Counted from the first letter of the stretch, positions 1 to 9,798 are shown. The stretch: 64,000 nt of DNA from Proteus appendicitidis (GCF_030271835.1 NZ_CP127389.1:620001-684000), one strand, 5' to 3'. The notes: generated from the sequence alone by a model not told the origin. Numbers and translations: made by a program.

Positions 1-234
1 ACGGTCAGTTCTATTGAAGATAAACGTCGTGCTTTAATTGCCGGTTTAGGTGTGGCGACGATGCCAATTGATTTAATTGAAGATGATATTAAAGAAGGGC
101 GTTTACGTGTTGTTGGCCCTGAATATCACCATGAAAATAATATTATTATGGCATGGCGAAGAGATAGTATGGGTGAAGCCAAATCATGGTGCTTACGTGA
201 AATACCTAAACTTTTTGCGAACAATAAAAAATAG
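1..234 (+). CDS. LysR-type transcriptional regulator, C-terminal fragment
   Basis: The reading frame is open from base 1 to the TAA at 232-234, so only the last 77 residues of a gene that begins outside the window are present. The text KRRALIAGLGVATMPIDLI, followed by an acidic stretch and GRLRVV, is typical of the end of the LysR substrate-binding domain, where a G-x-G-x-A-x-(L/M)-P turn lies near the effector pocket. An internal ATG at 52 is not a credible start because the family signature extends upstream of it. It reads towards the minus-strand T6SS operon and is probably unrelated to it. The target genes cannot be judged from this fragment. Confidence 0.75.
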   Translation, partial: TVSSIEDKRRALIAGLGVATMPIDLIEDDIKEGRLRVVGPEYHHENNIIMAWRRDSMGEAKSWCLREIPKLFANNKK

Positions 235-321
235 TTTTTGTAGATAATTTTTCTATTTTAGATATCGATAAAAATATAGATCCTAACATTAGGCGGAAGC
301 TTCCGCCTAATTAAAAACAGA

Positions 322-591
322 TCACTCCATCGCCACTAATACACAGCCATTCAAACAACCGCATTGCACTTTATGCCCTTCTAATGCGACGGGGATATTG
401 TTTATTTTCATCATGACATCGCCTTCAACAATTTTGCCTTTTTGCTGACAAGCGGGGCAATAGACTTCATCACCAAGGCAAGCTATTTCATAAAGTTGCT
501 TCGCTAATAAAGAACCGCTTAATACGGTTCCTTTTGTATTGGTGGTGTCATTTTTTAAGATGATTTTTCGTCCTTGAATTGTGCTACGCAT
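322..591 (-). CDS. PAAR-domain T6SS spike-tip protein
   Basis: An 89-residue protein made almost entirely of a PAAR-like domain. It has a glycine- and valine-rich beta pattern (GTVLSG, IVEGDVMMKINNIPVALEGH) and five cysteines in CPAC and CGCLNGC-type positions that could bind a metal at the tip. PAAR proteins cap the VgrG trimer and sharpen the type VI secretion spike, and this role is inferred from family and context. It is the last gene of a minus-strand run that starts with vgrG and includes an effector and immunity candidates. The start at 591 follows an A-rich leader with an AAGGAT-like ribosome site. Its 5' end is duplicated at 1620-1697. Confidence 0.8.
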   Translation of the reverse strand: MRSTIQGRKIILKNDTTNTKGTVLSGSLLAKQLYEIACLGDEVYCPACQQKGKIVEGDVMMKINNIPVALEGHKVQCGCLNGCVLVAME

Positions 592-640
592 GTTTATATA
601 TCCTTTTATAAATTATTAACATCAAACTTAATTAAAAAAT

Positions 641-1588
641 CTAAATGGAACGCTTAATTGCTTCCGATAATTTATTTTCGATTTCTTTACAGGGGGGTAA
701 TGCGTTATCAACCAGAAGAACTTGTTGTTCTATTTGTTTATCGAGATCTTTAGGAATAGGTGCTTCTCTAAAAATAGAATATTTTTTTCTTGTATACTTA
801 CCTTCAATCAAAGGTGCTAATCCATAAAATAAATATTTGGTAATATACCCTAATCCCCATGCTTTATCATTGCTGCTTCCGCCGCCTAAAAAACTAAACA
901 TCGTTAAGTTGGGATAATATTTATGTTCTATTAATTTTTGATTTTCATCAACGCGATATAAAATAAGTGCTAATGTCGGTTTAATATCTGAAAAATTGAT
1001 TTGAGAATATTTAGCAACATAAACATTCATTTTCATATCCCAAGTATAAAATAATTGTTTTTCTCGGTCACATATTAGATAAGGTCGATTTCTTGCAATA
1101 AATCCAAAATAGATCATTGGTAATGAACATAATAATGGAGTTAATAATAAAAATAAATCTAAGAGAATACTTTTTTCTCTTATAAATGAGTTACTATAGT
1201 AATAATAATCCCAATAATTTAAAAAAGAAAGTCTCCCATTTTGAATATACTTTTTTTCTAGTTCATCATTATCCCTATGCTGAGGTAATATAACTATGTT
1301 ATTTTTGTTATCTTTTTTCTCTAATATTCTAAGAAAAATAGATTCTGTATTTTTCCAAGGATCAATATAAATTGTTTTAATGCCATAGCTGAAAGCCCAA
1401 AGTAAACCGATAACAAAAGGGATCGCTAACATAGTCCTGCCATTAGAAAAAGCATGACGTATGACTAATCGTAAATTATCTATTTTTTCCACAAAATCAA
1501 GCGCACCAGCTTGATATTGAGTCATTTTTGATGTTTCTGTTTGTAATAGTGATTCACAATGATCACTGAGTTTGTGTTTTAGTTCCAT
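641..1588 (-). CDS. T6SS immunity-like membrane protein, copy 2
   Basis: A 315-residue protein with two hydrophobic segments, at about residues 50-72 (AIPFVIGLLWAFSYGI) and 146-165 (LFLLLTPLLCSLPMIYFGFI), and a C-terminal soluble part. It is clearly paralogous to the 308-residue product of 1694-2620. Shared features are a YWDY motif before the second membrane segment, a (C/V)DR-(E/K)-(K/R)-Q block ending in (Y/V)W, a K-LIE-x-(K/G)Y(Y/F)-PN block, and a final P-(I/L)P-x-D-(L/F)-(D/E)-(K/Q)-Q. Membrane proteins directly after a VasX-type pore former are usually its immunity proteins, so I infer protection of the inner membrane. It lies between the PAAR gene and the PAAR remnant. No family name is recognised with certainty. 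Confidence 0.6.
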   Translation of the reverse strand: MELKHKLSDHCESLLQTETSKMTQYQAGALDFVEKIDNLRLVIRHAFSNGRTMLAIPFVIGLLWAFSYGIKTIYIDPWKNTESIFLRILEKKDNKNNIVILPQHRDNDELEKKYIQNGRLSFLNYWDYYYYSNSFIREKSILLDLFLLLTPLLCSLPMIYFGFIARNRPYLICDREKQLFYTWDMKMNVYVAKYSQINFSDIKPTLALILYRVDENQKLIEHKYYPNLTMFSFLGGGSSNDKAWGLGYITKYLFYGLAPLIEGKYTRKKYSIFREAPIPKDLDKQIEQQVLLVDNALPPCKEIENKLSEAIKRSI

Positions 1589-1619
1589 CTAGGCTATCTC
1601 TTTATATTTATCATCAACA

Positions 1620-1697
1620 AAGAACCGCTTAATACGGTTCTTTTTGTATTGGTGGTGTAATTTTTTAAGATAATTTTTCGTCCTTGAATTGTGCTAC
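1620..1697 (-). pseudogene. Remnant of a duplicated PAAR gene 5' end
   Basis: Bases 1620-1697 repeat bases 510-587, the first part of the PAAR gene at 322-591, with about three mismatches in 78 bases (531/1641, 549/1659, 562/1672). The frame is broken at once: where the intact gene has ATG followed by CGT, this copy has ATG TAG. That ATG TAG now forms the last codon and stop of the upstream 308-residue gene. The copy is therefore non-coding debris left when an immunity-PAAR unit was duplicated and the first PAAR copy was largely deleted. Confidence 0.85.
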
Positions 1698-2620
1698 ATA
1701 TTTTTAGCTTTTTCTTTATCGATTTCGACTAAAGTACGTTCTAATTGTTGCTCAAAATCAGTAGGGAGTGGGTTTTTATTAAACCAAAATAACGGTTTTC
1801 TTCGACTATAATTAGTCTGACTTATTGCATCTCGACCTTCTTTCATAAACGTATTAATAAAAGTCACAAAATGCTTATTTTCAGCCGTTCTACTAACTAA
1901 AAGACCTGTTGAGTATGAAATATTAGGTTTAAAATAGCCTTCTATTAATTTTCCTGTTTTTTTATCAAGACAATAAAGTTTTAAGAACATTAATGTGCCC
2001 GCATAACCAAATTCAGCATCACGATAACGCGTTACTAATAACTGTCTGGAATTCCAAACATAAAGAATTTGTCGTTTTCTATCCACTTTTAAAACTACCC
2101 AAGGCATATAAAAAATAATCAGCCCCATAAGTATCATTCCAATTAGTGGCATAGAAAATAATGCAACCTCTAGATAGATGGCATTTTTCGTTCCTTGATA
2201 AAATTCACCAGAATAATATGCTGTTAGGTAATCCCAATAAGTAACCTCTCGATTAAAATAAGGATAAATTTTATCATAAGTTTTTTTCCATCCTTCACTA
2301 AGATTTGAATATTCTTTTTTGTAATCCTTTTCAAAAATAACCACCATTTGTTGAAAATCTTCTCTTCCGTAGTAAATACTTTCAGCTTTATTATAGATCA
2401 GATAAAAAAAACTAAAAAATAATACGATAAAGATAGGAATTGCGATATTTTTAATAAGGTTTCGATTAGGTGAGTCAATTTCACATTTATCTTCAGTTAA
2501 CTCATTTAAAAAATCAAAATCTTTTAATTTGATATTTTTATTGTAAGCATCTTGATCTTCTTTAAAGAGATTCATTTTTATTTTATGAGGATTATTTGTA
2601 CCACTAAATAGACTTGCCAT
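1694..2620 (-). CDS. T6SS immunity-like membrane protein, copy 1
   Basis: A 308-residue protein with membrane segments near residues 56-74 (IAIPIFIVLFFSFFYLIY) and 150-172 (ALFSMPLIGMILMGLIIFYM), then a soluble domain paralogous to that of the 315-residue neighbour at 641-1588. Its ATG overlaps the stop of the 1075-residue effector by one base (TAATG), which implies translational coupling and fits a cognate toxin-immunity pair. I infer that it protects against the pore-forming effector. Oddly, its last codon and stop (ATG TAG) come from the start region of the degraded PAAR copy at 1620-1697, so its original C-terminus may have been altered. Confidence 0.65.
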   Translation of the reverse strand: MASLFSGTNNPHKIKMNLFKEDQDAYNKNIKLKDFDFLNELTEDKCEIDSPNRNLIKNIAIPIFIVLFFSFFYLIYNKAESIYYGREDFQQMVVIFEKDYKKEYSNLSEGWKKTYDKIYPYFNREVTYWDYLTAYYSGEFYQGTKNAIYLEVALFSMPLIGMILMGLIIFYMPWVVLKVDRKRQILYVWNSRQLLVTRYRDAEFGYAGTLMFLKLYCLDKKTGKLIEGYFKPNISYSTGLLVSRTAENKHFVTFINTFMKEGRDAISQTNYSRRKPLFWFNKNPLPTDFEQQLERTLVEIDKEKAKNM

Positions 2621-5600
2621 TAATTCACCTTATCATTAATAAAACCAATTAATTCTTGGTTAAGATCAAAATCTTTATATCTCCTTGGAGAGATAATGTT
2701 TTTCCCTTCATCAATCTTATAATACCAAAAAATTGATGGAATAGATTCTGTTGGATTATAAATATCTTGTTTATATTCAAAATCAAAATTAACAATAAAG
2801 TTTCCATCTTTATCAAAACAGTTTTTTTCTATAGAACTAGCCACTGCTTTTTCTAGTGATTGTTTAAAAAGCTCATTATATCTTTTATTATTTGATAAAT
2901 AGTATCTTCTTGAATCAAACTCCATAAAAAAGGAAAGTTCTTTATAATACTTAGATAAATTATATTTCTCTGAATCATAGTCATCTGCATTAGAAAGATA
3001 TATATTTTCAACTAATTTATATTCTATATCAGAAACACCAGGTTTAAAACTAGGCAATATAAATTTATAAGATACTTTTTTTTCATAATCCTTGTTATTA
3101 GAAGTAATATTCTTTATTTCTATTTCAACTTTAGGAGAAAAGAATATATTATAAAACTCTTGTAATTCCACTTCAAAATAAATTTCATTTTTGCTAAAAT
3201 TATTGGCGTATAGTTTTAACTGATAGTCTATATCTTTTCTTCTACTATTTTTATCTTTTTTCCCATAAGCAATATATTGACTGCCTCTTCCCCAAAAGCA
3301 ATTTTGTAATAATTTTTCCAATACTCCCCAATCATATTTTTTACTATAAATGTAACTACCTATTAATCCTAAAATACCACCAATAATCAGAACCCAACCA
3401 ATTGGGTTATAAATATTTGCAACACCAACTTCGGTTCCTAACGCCAAAATACCTAAGGATAGTGCTAATGAACTAAAAGCTTCAGTAACTTTAGCCCAAG
3501 CTAAATCATCATTACCAATTGTATATGCTGAATAGGATTCAGATAAGGGAAGTGCAAATCCTAGAATAATAACTGTTTGCGTTAATCTATTTAAAGCTAA
3601 TTTACTAAATCGAGAACTAACTTCAGGTAATTTAACCTTATTTAAAAATGTACTATATCTAGGATTAATAACAAGACTTGCATATTTTTGTATTGAATTT
3701 TGAATATCTACAAAAGCTTGTATACTTGCAAATAAATTATACCCTATTTGTAATATAAATATATTTTTTGCTTCCAGTGCTAATGGATTACTTTTTTCAA
3801 ATTCAGTTGGATATTTAGCTGTAGCCAAACCTATAATCCCGCTGACAAGCCAAAAAACATCTTTTGCAATAAGTGTTGTCGCGCTTACATCATAAAAACT
3901 AAAATTTGAGTTTTTATTTAACTTTGAATTCTTACTTGTACTTAAATTTTCGGATATCCATTTAAAACTTGGCAAATTTATTACTACATTGTTACCTGCT
4001 CCTTTGATTCTTTCTTTCCAGTTAAACATTTTTTCCATTACTTTTTGATTGTTTATTGAAAATGAAGATTGTTGTTTTAACTTATTTAGCAATTTATTAA
4101 ATTGCTCTCCAGTCATTTCACTAAAATTAGTGTAACTTACATAAACACCAAAGTAAGATAAAATTGCAGGAAGGATCTTATTAGCGATTATATCCACTCC
4201 TTTTAAACTAATTCCTCTTGAATGAGCAGAAATATTCTTTAATTTATTATGAGTATGTGTAAACGCATAACCTAATGAATCCCAAAAAATAAAAATAGCA
4301 GATTTTACTACAGGAAGTATTTTTTCAATTAATTTCTCATTACTTTTATCTCTAACCTTGTCTTGAGATAAGATATAAAATATCACTTTTGCAAAGCCGG
4401 CTAAAAAATCATCGTCTTGCTTGAAAGAATATAATAAATCAAGCAATTCTTTTCCTGCTTTTGAACTATGCAATGGATGTAATAATGTAGAATGAAGTTC
4501 ACAATAGCTAACTAGATCTCTTAAAAAATCACTATGCCAAACATTGCTTTTCTCTAGTTGTTCTTTTATTAAAAAAACATGATCTACATAGTTTTGAATT
4601 CCACCTATTTTAGGTGCTATCATAGGATCTGTTAAAAAATCTTGGTAGAGATTAACAATACCTAATTGAATTTTTTGAAAATCTAAATAACAACTTTCAA
4701 TTTGTGCTGTATATTTATTCAACGCATCAAACTTTATACTTTTATCTAGGATCTCTTTTAGCTCTTTTCCAGCTTCAGGAGACATACTTTTATTTTTTGT
4801 TTGTTCATCAAGTTTTTTAATAAATGTCCCTACTGTATTAGGATAACTCCAATGCCCTTGAAATAAAGTATAAATACCGGTAATAAAGAGATAAAATGAT
4901 AATATATCTTTTTGATATCCAATGGGGTCATAAAGAATTACTAAAGTAGCGTTTTCATTTTCATCTAATGTTTTCTGAAGTTGATTAACAAGCTTCTTCG
5001 AATTTTGCGTAACACTTATATTTCCTGTTACTTCTGAAAAATATTCACCCGGTAGATCCCGTTTTATTTTCTTAGCTTCATCAATAAATGCTTCAAATTT
5101 TTTCTCCTCATTTTTATAGTCCTCGATAAGTGCAGAAATATTATCTGCCGTTGGTTTAATACAATAATCATTTTTTTCTAATGCTATTAAGTTAACGAAT
5201 TGCATAAAAGATTTTCTATATTTTTTATTTTTTATAATCTTTTTTAAAACATAAGGAGATAACTCTATATCACTAAATAAAAAAGATGCATTAATAACAT
5301 CTTTTTTTATTGCCAAATAAGGATATTGTTTTTTATCTTCACTAATAGTTAACTCACCTGATTTTTCATCTACAAAAACAGTATTCTTAATGAACTTTTC
5401 TTCTGCTGTCCCATTTTTTTTTGCAGATAAACTTTCAGAACTGTCATCACTATCATTATATAATTTTTCATTATAAGAATAATTTATTTGATGTTCGAAA
5501 ATAACTAAATTGCCAGTTTTATTATTTCTTGTTGGAAACTGTCCTTCTTCAAAAATATAGATCCAGCCTTGTCGTAATAAACGAGCTGAAAATCCTCGGT

Positions 5601-5847
5601 TTTCATCAACACTACTTGCATTAAGCAATGTTTCTATAGATGGTGGTAATGCAGCCTTTGCATTTTCATTACCATATAAATTCGAATAAGCATACCTTAC
5701 CGGATATACTGCTCTATGATCATCTTCACATGGACATACAACGGCGTCTGCCTGTAAATTACGAGGACTCATTTCATTTATTTTTTGAACAACATCAACT
5801 GTATTTGTCGTTTTTTCGGTTTCTGTTGTAATTTTATTTTCCGTCAT
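2620..5847 (-). CDS. VasX-like T6SS pore-forming effector
   Basis: A 1075-residue protein, close in size to Vibrio VasX (about 1085). After a short Thr/Glu-rich lead, the N-terminal region carries CPCEDDHRAVYPVRYAY and later RLLRQGWIYIFEEGQ. These match the N-terminal region shared by VasX and BTH_I2691-type T6SS effectors. A long helical middle is followed at about residues 660-840 by several hydrophobic segments (DVFWLVSGIIGLATA, TVIILGFALPLSES, SLALSLGILALG, PIGWVLIIGGILGLIGSYIY), as expected of a colicin-like pore former acting on the inner membrane of rival cells. The last 200 residues are soluble. ATG overlaps the adaptor stop as ATGA, and TAATG joins it to the immunity gene. The gene is much more AT-rich than vgrG, which suggests cargo exchange. 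Confidence 0.75.
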   Translation of the reverse strand: MTENKITTETEKTTNTVDVVQKINEMSPRNLQADAVVCPCEDDHRAVYPVRYAYSNLYGNENAKAALPPSIETLLNASSVDENRGFSARLLRQGWIYIFEEGQFPTRNNKTGNLVIFEHQINYSYNEKLYNDSDDSSESLSAKKNGTAEEKFIKNTVFVDEKSGELTISEDKKQYPYLAIKKDVINASFLFSDIELSPYVLKKIIKNKKYRKSFMQFVNLIALEKNDYCIKPTADNISALIEDYKNEEKKFEAFIDEAKKIKRDLPGEYFSEVTGNISVTQNSKKLVNQLQKTLDENENATLVILYDPIGYQKDILSFYLFITGIYTLFQGHWSYPNTVGTFIKKLDEQTKNKSMSPEAGKELKEILDKSIKFDALNKYTAQIESCYLDFQKIQLGIVNLYQDFLTDPMIAPKIGGIQNYVDHVFLIKEQLEKSNVWHSDFLRDLVSYCELHSTLLHPLHSSKAGKELLDLLYSFKQDDDFLAGFAKVIFYILSQDKVRDKSNEKLIEKILPVVKSAIFIFWDSLGYAFTHTHNKLKNISAHSRGISLKGVDIIANKILPAILSYFGVYVSYTNFSEMTGEQFNKLLNKLKQQSSFSINNQKVMEKMFNWKERIKGAGNNVVINLPSFKWISENLSTSKNSKLNKNSNFSFYDVSATTLIAKDVFWLVSGIIGLATAKYPTEFEKSNPLALEAKNIFILQIGYNLFASIQAFVDIQNSIQKYASLVINPRYSTFLNKVKLPEVSSRFSKLALNRLTQTVIILGFALPLSESYSAYTIGNDDLAWAKVTEAFSSLALSLGILALGTEVGVANIYNPIGWVLIIGGILGLIGSYIYSKKYDWGVLEKLLQNCFWGRGSQYIAYGKKDKNSRRKDIDYQLKLYANNFSKNEIYFEVELQEFYNIFFSPKVEIEIKNITSNNKDYEKKVSYKFILPSFKPGVSDIEYKLVENIYLSNADDYDSEKYNLSKYYKELSFFMEFDSRRYYLSNNKRYNELFKQSLEKAVASSIEKNCFDKDGNFIVNFDFEYKQDIYNPTESIPSIFWYYKIDEGKNIISPRRYKDFDLNQELIGFINDKVN

Positions 5848-7064
5848 GAGTTCACTCCTTGATTATCTGAACAATATATATAGCGATGATAGCTAAAAAG
5901 AACTTGGTTATGTTTATAAGGCATTGCGTATTCAGTCGCTTCTTCCCATTTTCGAAGATCATCTCCACTAATATAACGAGCCAATAAGGTATATAAAATA
6001 GCTTGTGTCTGTGTGATATCTTCTAGAAAGCTTTGATTAGCTAATTTTAAGCAATAGTTATCTAATTCAATCGTATTATTATCATTTGCATCTGGTGAAA
6101 ATTGAATAATTAATTGTTTTGCTTTCGCTATATTCTGTATTAATGTTAGATTTGAATAATATCTATACAATTTCTCATTAATAAATAATGATTCCTTGAC
6201 TCCATCATGACTTAAATAATGAGAATTAAATGTAATTTTAATACCATCAATATATTCTTTATTATACCCATAGAATGCATTGATACCACTCACAACATTA
6301 AGAAGTTGCCCTTCCTTTAAGGACTCAATAAAAGGGATAAAATGAGTCACATCATAAAAACGGAAAAAATTCCATGTATTTAATTTTTGGTTATATAAAT
6401 AAGTTAACTTTCGTAGTTGACGATGTAATTCAAAAAATGGTTTAGAACTATTTAAAAATAATCCTAATGTGCCTTTATTTGGCATACACATATAATCATT
6501 TAATAATCGTTGTCCTGCTTTATTAGATAAAATTTGTACTAGATAAGGTGCATTATCCTCTAAACTGGTTTGTGTTTCTCCTTGATAAAGAGGCTGCCAA
6601 GGTAAACAAGAACCATATAGCATAGGAACGAGTGATTGCCCTGTTTGTCGTAAATATTCTCCACTATCAATCACTAAATATAATGTACAGCCATTGATAA
6701 ACTCAGGGGCGCCTGCTTGATAATAAATATCACCTTTTTCTGACGGAAGTGGATTTGTTAGGTTTTTTTCATCAATAAGAATAGCGTTTATTTGTTCACT
6801 ATTTTGCTTACGAAGTTGACGAATTAAAGATAATTCAAGTTTATTACTGCTTTTTATAAACGTTATTGCAGGGGCAATATCATCATATACTGCGGTACTA
6901 TATTGCTCTTTATATTGACTAAAATAGTGACGCATTTCACTGATAGCCTGATCTTCATTTTCCCCTAATAATGTCATATAACCACAGAATTCTTCACCAT
7001 TTCGAATATAGTGACATTGCGCAATCCAATACTTTTGATAGATTTTATTTATTGTCGAAGTCAT
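5844..7064 (-). CDS. DUF4123-family T6SS effector adaptor (Tap/TEC type)
   Basis: A 406-residue protein counted from the ATG at 7064. That ATG overlaps the vgrG stop by one base (TAATG), so I prefer it to an upstream in-frame ATG at 7100 inside vgrG. The segment LYLVIDSGEY, followed by LVPMLYGSCLPWQPLY and then APYLVQI, is the recognisable core of the DUF4123 domain. Such proteins load a specific effector onto VgrG before firing. Position between vgrG and the effector, with overlaps on both sides (ATGA at 5844-5847), fits that chaperone role. The C-terminal third has no feature I recognise and may determine cargo choice. Confidence 0.75.
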   Translation of the reverse strand: MTSTINKIYQKYWIAQCHYIRNGEEFCGYMTLLGENEDQAISEMRHYFSQYKEQYSTAVYDDIAPAITFIKSSNKLELSLIRQLRKQNSEQINAILIDEKNLTNPLPSEKGDIYYQAGAPEFINGCTLYLVIDSGEYLRQTGQSLVPMLYGSCLPWQPLYQGETQTSLEDNAPYLVQILSNKAGQRLLNDYMCMPNKGTLGLFLNSSKPFFELHRQLRKLTYLYNQKLNTWNFFRFYDVTHFIPFIESLKEGQLLNVVSGINAFYGYNKEYIDGIKITFNSHYLSHDGVKESLFINEKLYRYYSNLTLIQNIAKAKQLIIQFSPDANDNNTIELDNYCLKLANQSFLEDITQTQAILYTLLARYISGDDLRKWEEATEYAMPYKHNQVLFSYHRYIYCSDNQGVNS

Positions 7065-9226
7065 TATGGCGTATCCTGTTTTAACGCTTTTGCTCGACAA
7101 TCTTCTGCTAGCGGTAGTCCTTCATTTACAGCAGACTCTAATGAAGGCACAACTTCAGGAGCGCCTCCAGTAATAGAAACATTTCCTCTTAACGTTATAT
7201 TTCCGGTAATGGTGACACCTTGGGCATCAATTTGAATACTTCCTGATTTCCCTTTAATTAGCATGGTATCACTCGCTTGAAGCGTGTGTATTTTTGTATG
7301 GGAATGAATACCACCAGCAACCGTCAATTTATAATCATTTTGTATATCACACTGTTTATTTTCACCTACCTCTTGAAAATGACTAGCATAGATCACTTCT
7401 TTCCAATGATTATCAATCCGAGTAATGCGATCTTTACCAATTTGCTCGAATTGATTGGCACCTACGTTAAGAGTTTGCTCATTAACTATACGAATAAATT
7501 CATTATGACAAACCTCATGTTTACGATTATTCGCAACCTCATGAGATTCATCATTGCCAATATATTGGAATTTATTGTGATTAATATGTGTATTCTGATT
7601 CCGCTGCGCATGTAAATACACTTCTTCGCGTCCGCCGGCATCCTCAAATCGCAGTTCATTAAATCCTGTGCCTTTATGCGTTTTTGTACGAAAAGTGGTT
7701 CGGGTTTTATCTTTGGGTAAATCTAGTGGTGGGGCATTGCGACCGTTATAAGTACAGCCCGTAATAATCGGTCTATCAATATCACCATTTAAATAAGAAA
7801 CAATCACTTCTTGCCCAATACGCGGGATCGCCATAAAGCCGTAGCCATCGCCATTCCAACCTTGTGCAACGCGCAACCAACACGAACCACTATGATCAGG
7901 CTTTCCGCGTCTATCCCAGTGAAAATAAACTTTTACCGCACCTTGTTCATCGGTATAAATCTCTTCACCTTCAGGTCCTACTACGGTCGCTAACTCGTCA
8001 CCATCTGCCAGAGGTTTATAATGAAAAGGTGGACGCCATTCTTGTGTGCCAGGAATAAATGTCACGTGATTGCTCAACTGGGTGCCTTCACCGCCCCCGT
8101 TATCCGCAGAGGGCTGTACACCGTGATGCGAAACACTGATCACTTGCCAACGCGAATTCATTCTCGCACTCGGGTGATTGGTTAAGGTAAACACTTTGCC
8201 CGGCATTAATGCAAAACAGTTGGTGCTTGCCGAGCCGGTTTGACGATGGTTTTGCGATTGTTCATAGCGCAGTTGATTCAATGGTTGAGCATGGGCATCT
8301 TCTTGAAAACGTCCATAACTCTCAAAAACAGGATGTTGTTGATGAACGTCACCCGTTGTTTCTTGTGATAACGGGTAAGAAGGACGCATAGGGTTATAAT
8401 CTTTATCGATGCGCACATCACTGCATAAACGTTCGGTATAGCGCCATGTGGTGGCAGTGGTGTCGGTAATATCGGTTTCTGCTTGTGGGTTATAGGTTAG
8501 CGTGATCCCCGCGGTCATTCCTAAATGGTTATCGCTATAAAACAGTTTTGGCCCTTCTTCAAACCAAAAGTTGATCCCCTCTTCAAAGGCTAGGCGACAC
8601 CAAAATGCATAAGCAGACTCGCGCTTTTGAGTGATATAGCGACGAGTTTGATGCAGTTCAGGTTGATAAAACTGGTTGTCATATTTGATATGGGCTTCAT
8701 CCAGCAATTGCTGAAGAATTTGTGGCACCGTTTTATTCTGGAAAATACGGCTATCTTGGTTCAGCGTCATCACCCACATTTCTGGGCGAATAACAAATTG
8801 ATACCACGTTTTAACGCCATCGGTATTGCCTTGTTCGGCACTTGCCAACAAACCTTGAACAGTGCGAAGTGTTTTACCATCACGACTGACCGTTAACGAT
8901 GAAGCTACGCCTAATTGATTGGAAAAATCGATGTCGTTTTGCTCGCTCACCGCGTGAATCGACAGAGTGAAAAGTTCTGATAACCCTTCGTTTAAATCGA
9001 ATTGGGTGACTTGAAAGGTGCTTGCGGGTAAGCCGCCAATTTGGCAAGTAAACACTAACCCCGTGTGCAGTAATCCTTTACCTAACGTTTCGAGTAATTC
9101 GCTGTATTTTTTAATGCGAGCTTGTTGTTCTGAGAATGTCATCCCCATTTTAAAGGAGGGTGATGATGTCGGATCATCTAATACCAAACGGGGTTTAGGG
9201 GTATTGTTAGCGTCATTCGTTGACAT
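7064..9226 (-). CDS. vgrG: Type VI secretion spike protein VgrG
   Basis: A 720-residue VgrG counted from the ATG at 9226, which has a GGGAGC ribosome site ten bases upstream. An in-frame ATG at 9238 lacks one. The N-terminal half is the gp27-like base, with typical text such as RRYITQKRESAYAFWCRLAFEEG. It is followed by the gp5-like OB domain (GPEGEEIYTDEQGAVKVYFHW, then GDIDRPIITG) and a repetitive beta-prism needle. There is no large C-terminal enzymatic extension, so this is a structural carrier. It heads the operon, and no tube, sheath, ClpV or baseplate genes are in the window. It must rely on a core T6SS encoded elsewhere. Confidence 0.95.
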   Translation of the reverse strand: MSTNDANNTPKPRLVLDDPTSSPSFKMGMTFSEQQARIKKYSELLETLGKGLLHTGLVFTCQIGGLPASTFQVTQFDLNEGLSELFTLSIHAVSEQNDIDFSNQLGVASSLTVSRDGKTLRTVQGLLASAEQGNTDGVKTWYQFVIRPEMWVMTLNQDSRIFQNKTVPQILQQLLDEAHIKYDNQFYQPELHQTRRYITQKRESAYAFWCRLAFEEGINFWFEEGPKLFYSDNHLGMTAGITLTYNPQAETDITDTTATTWRYTERLCSDVRIDKDYNPMRPSYPLSQETTGDVHQQHPVFESYGRFQEDAHAQPLNQLRYEQSQNHRQTGSASTNCFALMPGKVFTLTNHPSARMNSRWQVISVSHHGVQPSADNGGGEGTQLSNHVTFIPGTQEWRPPFHYKPLADGDELATVVGPEGEEIYTDEQGAVKVYFHWDRRGKPDHSGSCWLRVAQGWNGDGYGFMAIPRIGQEVIVSYLNGDIDRPIITGCTYNGRNAPPLDLPKDKTRTTFRTKTHKGTGFNELRFEDAGGREEVYLHAQRNQNTHINHNKFQYIGNDESHEVANNRKHEVCHNEFIRIVNEQTLNVGANQFEQIGKDRITRIDNHWKEVIYASHFQEVGENKQCDIQNDYKLTVAGGIHSHTKIHTLQASDTMLIKGKSGSIQIDAQGVTITGNITLRGNVSITGGAPEVVPSLESAVNEGLPLAEDCRAKALKQDTP

Positions 9227-9798
9227 AAAAGCTCCCATTTAACTGTGACAAACACGCAATAAAAAAGACAAAAAAATAAGCCTAAAAAAGTATCTATTGA
9301 ATAATAGGCCCATAAATGAGCCTTTAATTGATTAGAGTAGCTTAAGTACTTTTAATAAGAAGTAAAGGAAGGGGCGGGGCGAACAAGCATTATATCCTCG
9401 TAGGATAAGTGACTTAGCGTAAAATAATTGTTCATACGGTATTTACTACTTTCGTTTCTTAAAATAAGTGTATTTACTTATATTATTCTCTTTCGTAAAT
9501 GTCCGAAATCTCGCTAAAGCCAGTCAGGTCTAATGTACATGAATTTTTAATATGTAACAAAATGTGTATTTTATTTCAAATTGTAACATCCTTGATTTGT
9601 AAGGGAAAAATAACATACTTTTTAAAATAATAAGCAAGCTACGATTTTTATCATCAATGACGAAAAAAACCGCACCTAAAATTTCACACATCACAGAAGA
9701 TTCATTTAAATAAAGACAAAAATATCACTGATAGAGTGAATTTGAGGATGGGGTGGGGGTAACAGAAAGAAAATTAATAAAATTTATATAAATACAGT

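Noticed and set aside
7277..7615. Plus-strand reading of 112 codons inside vgrG
   Set aside because: It lies wholly within the minus-strand vgrG coding sequence, in its repetitive beta-prism part, and the protein looks like a low-complexity shadow.
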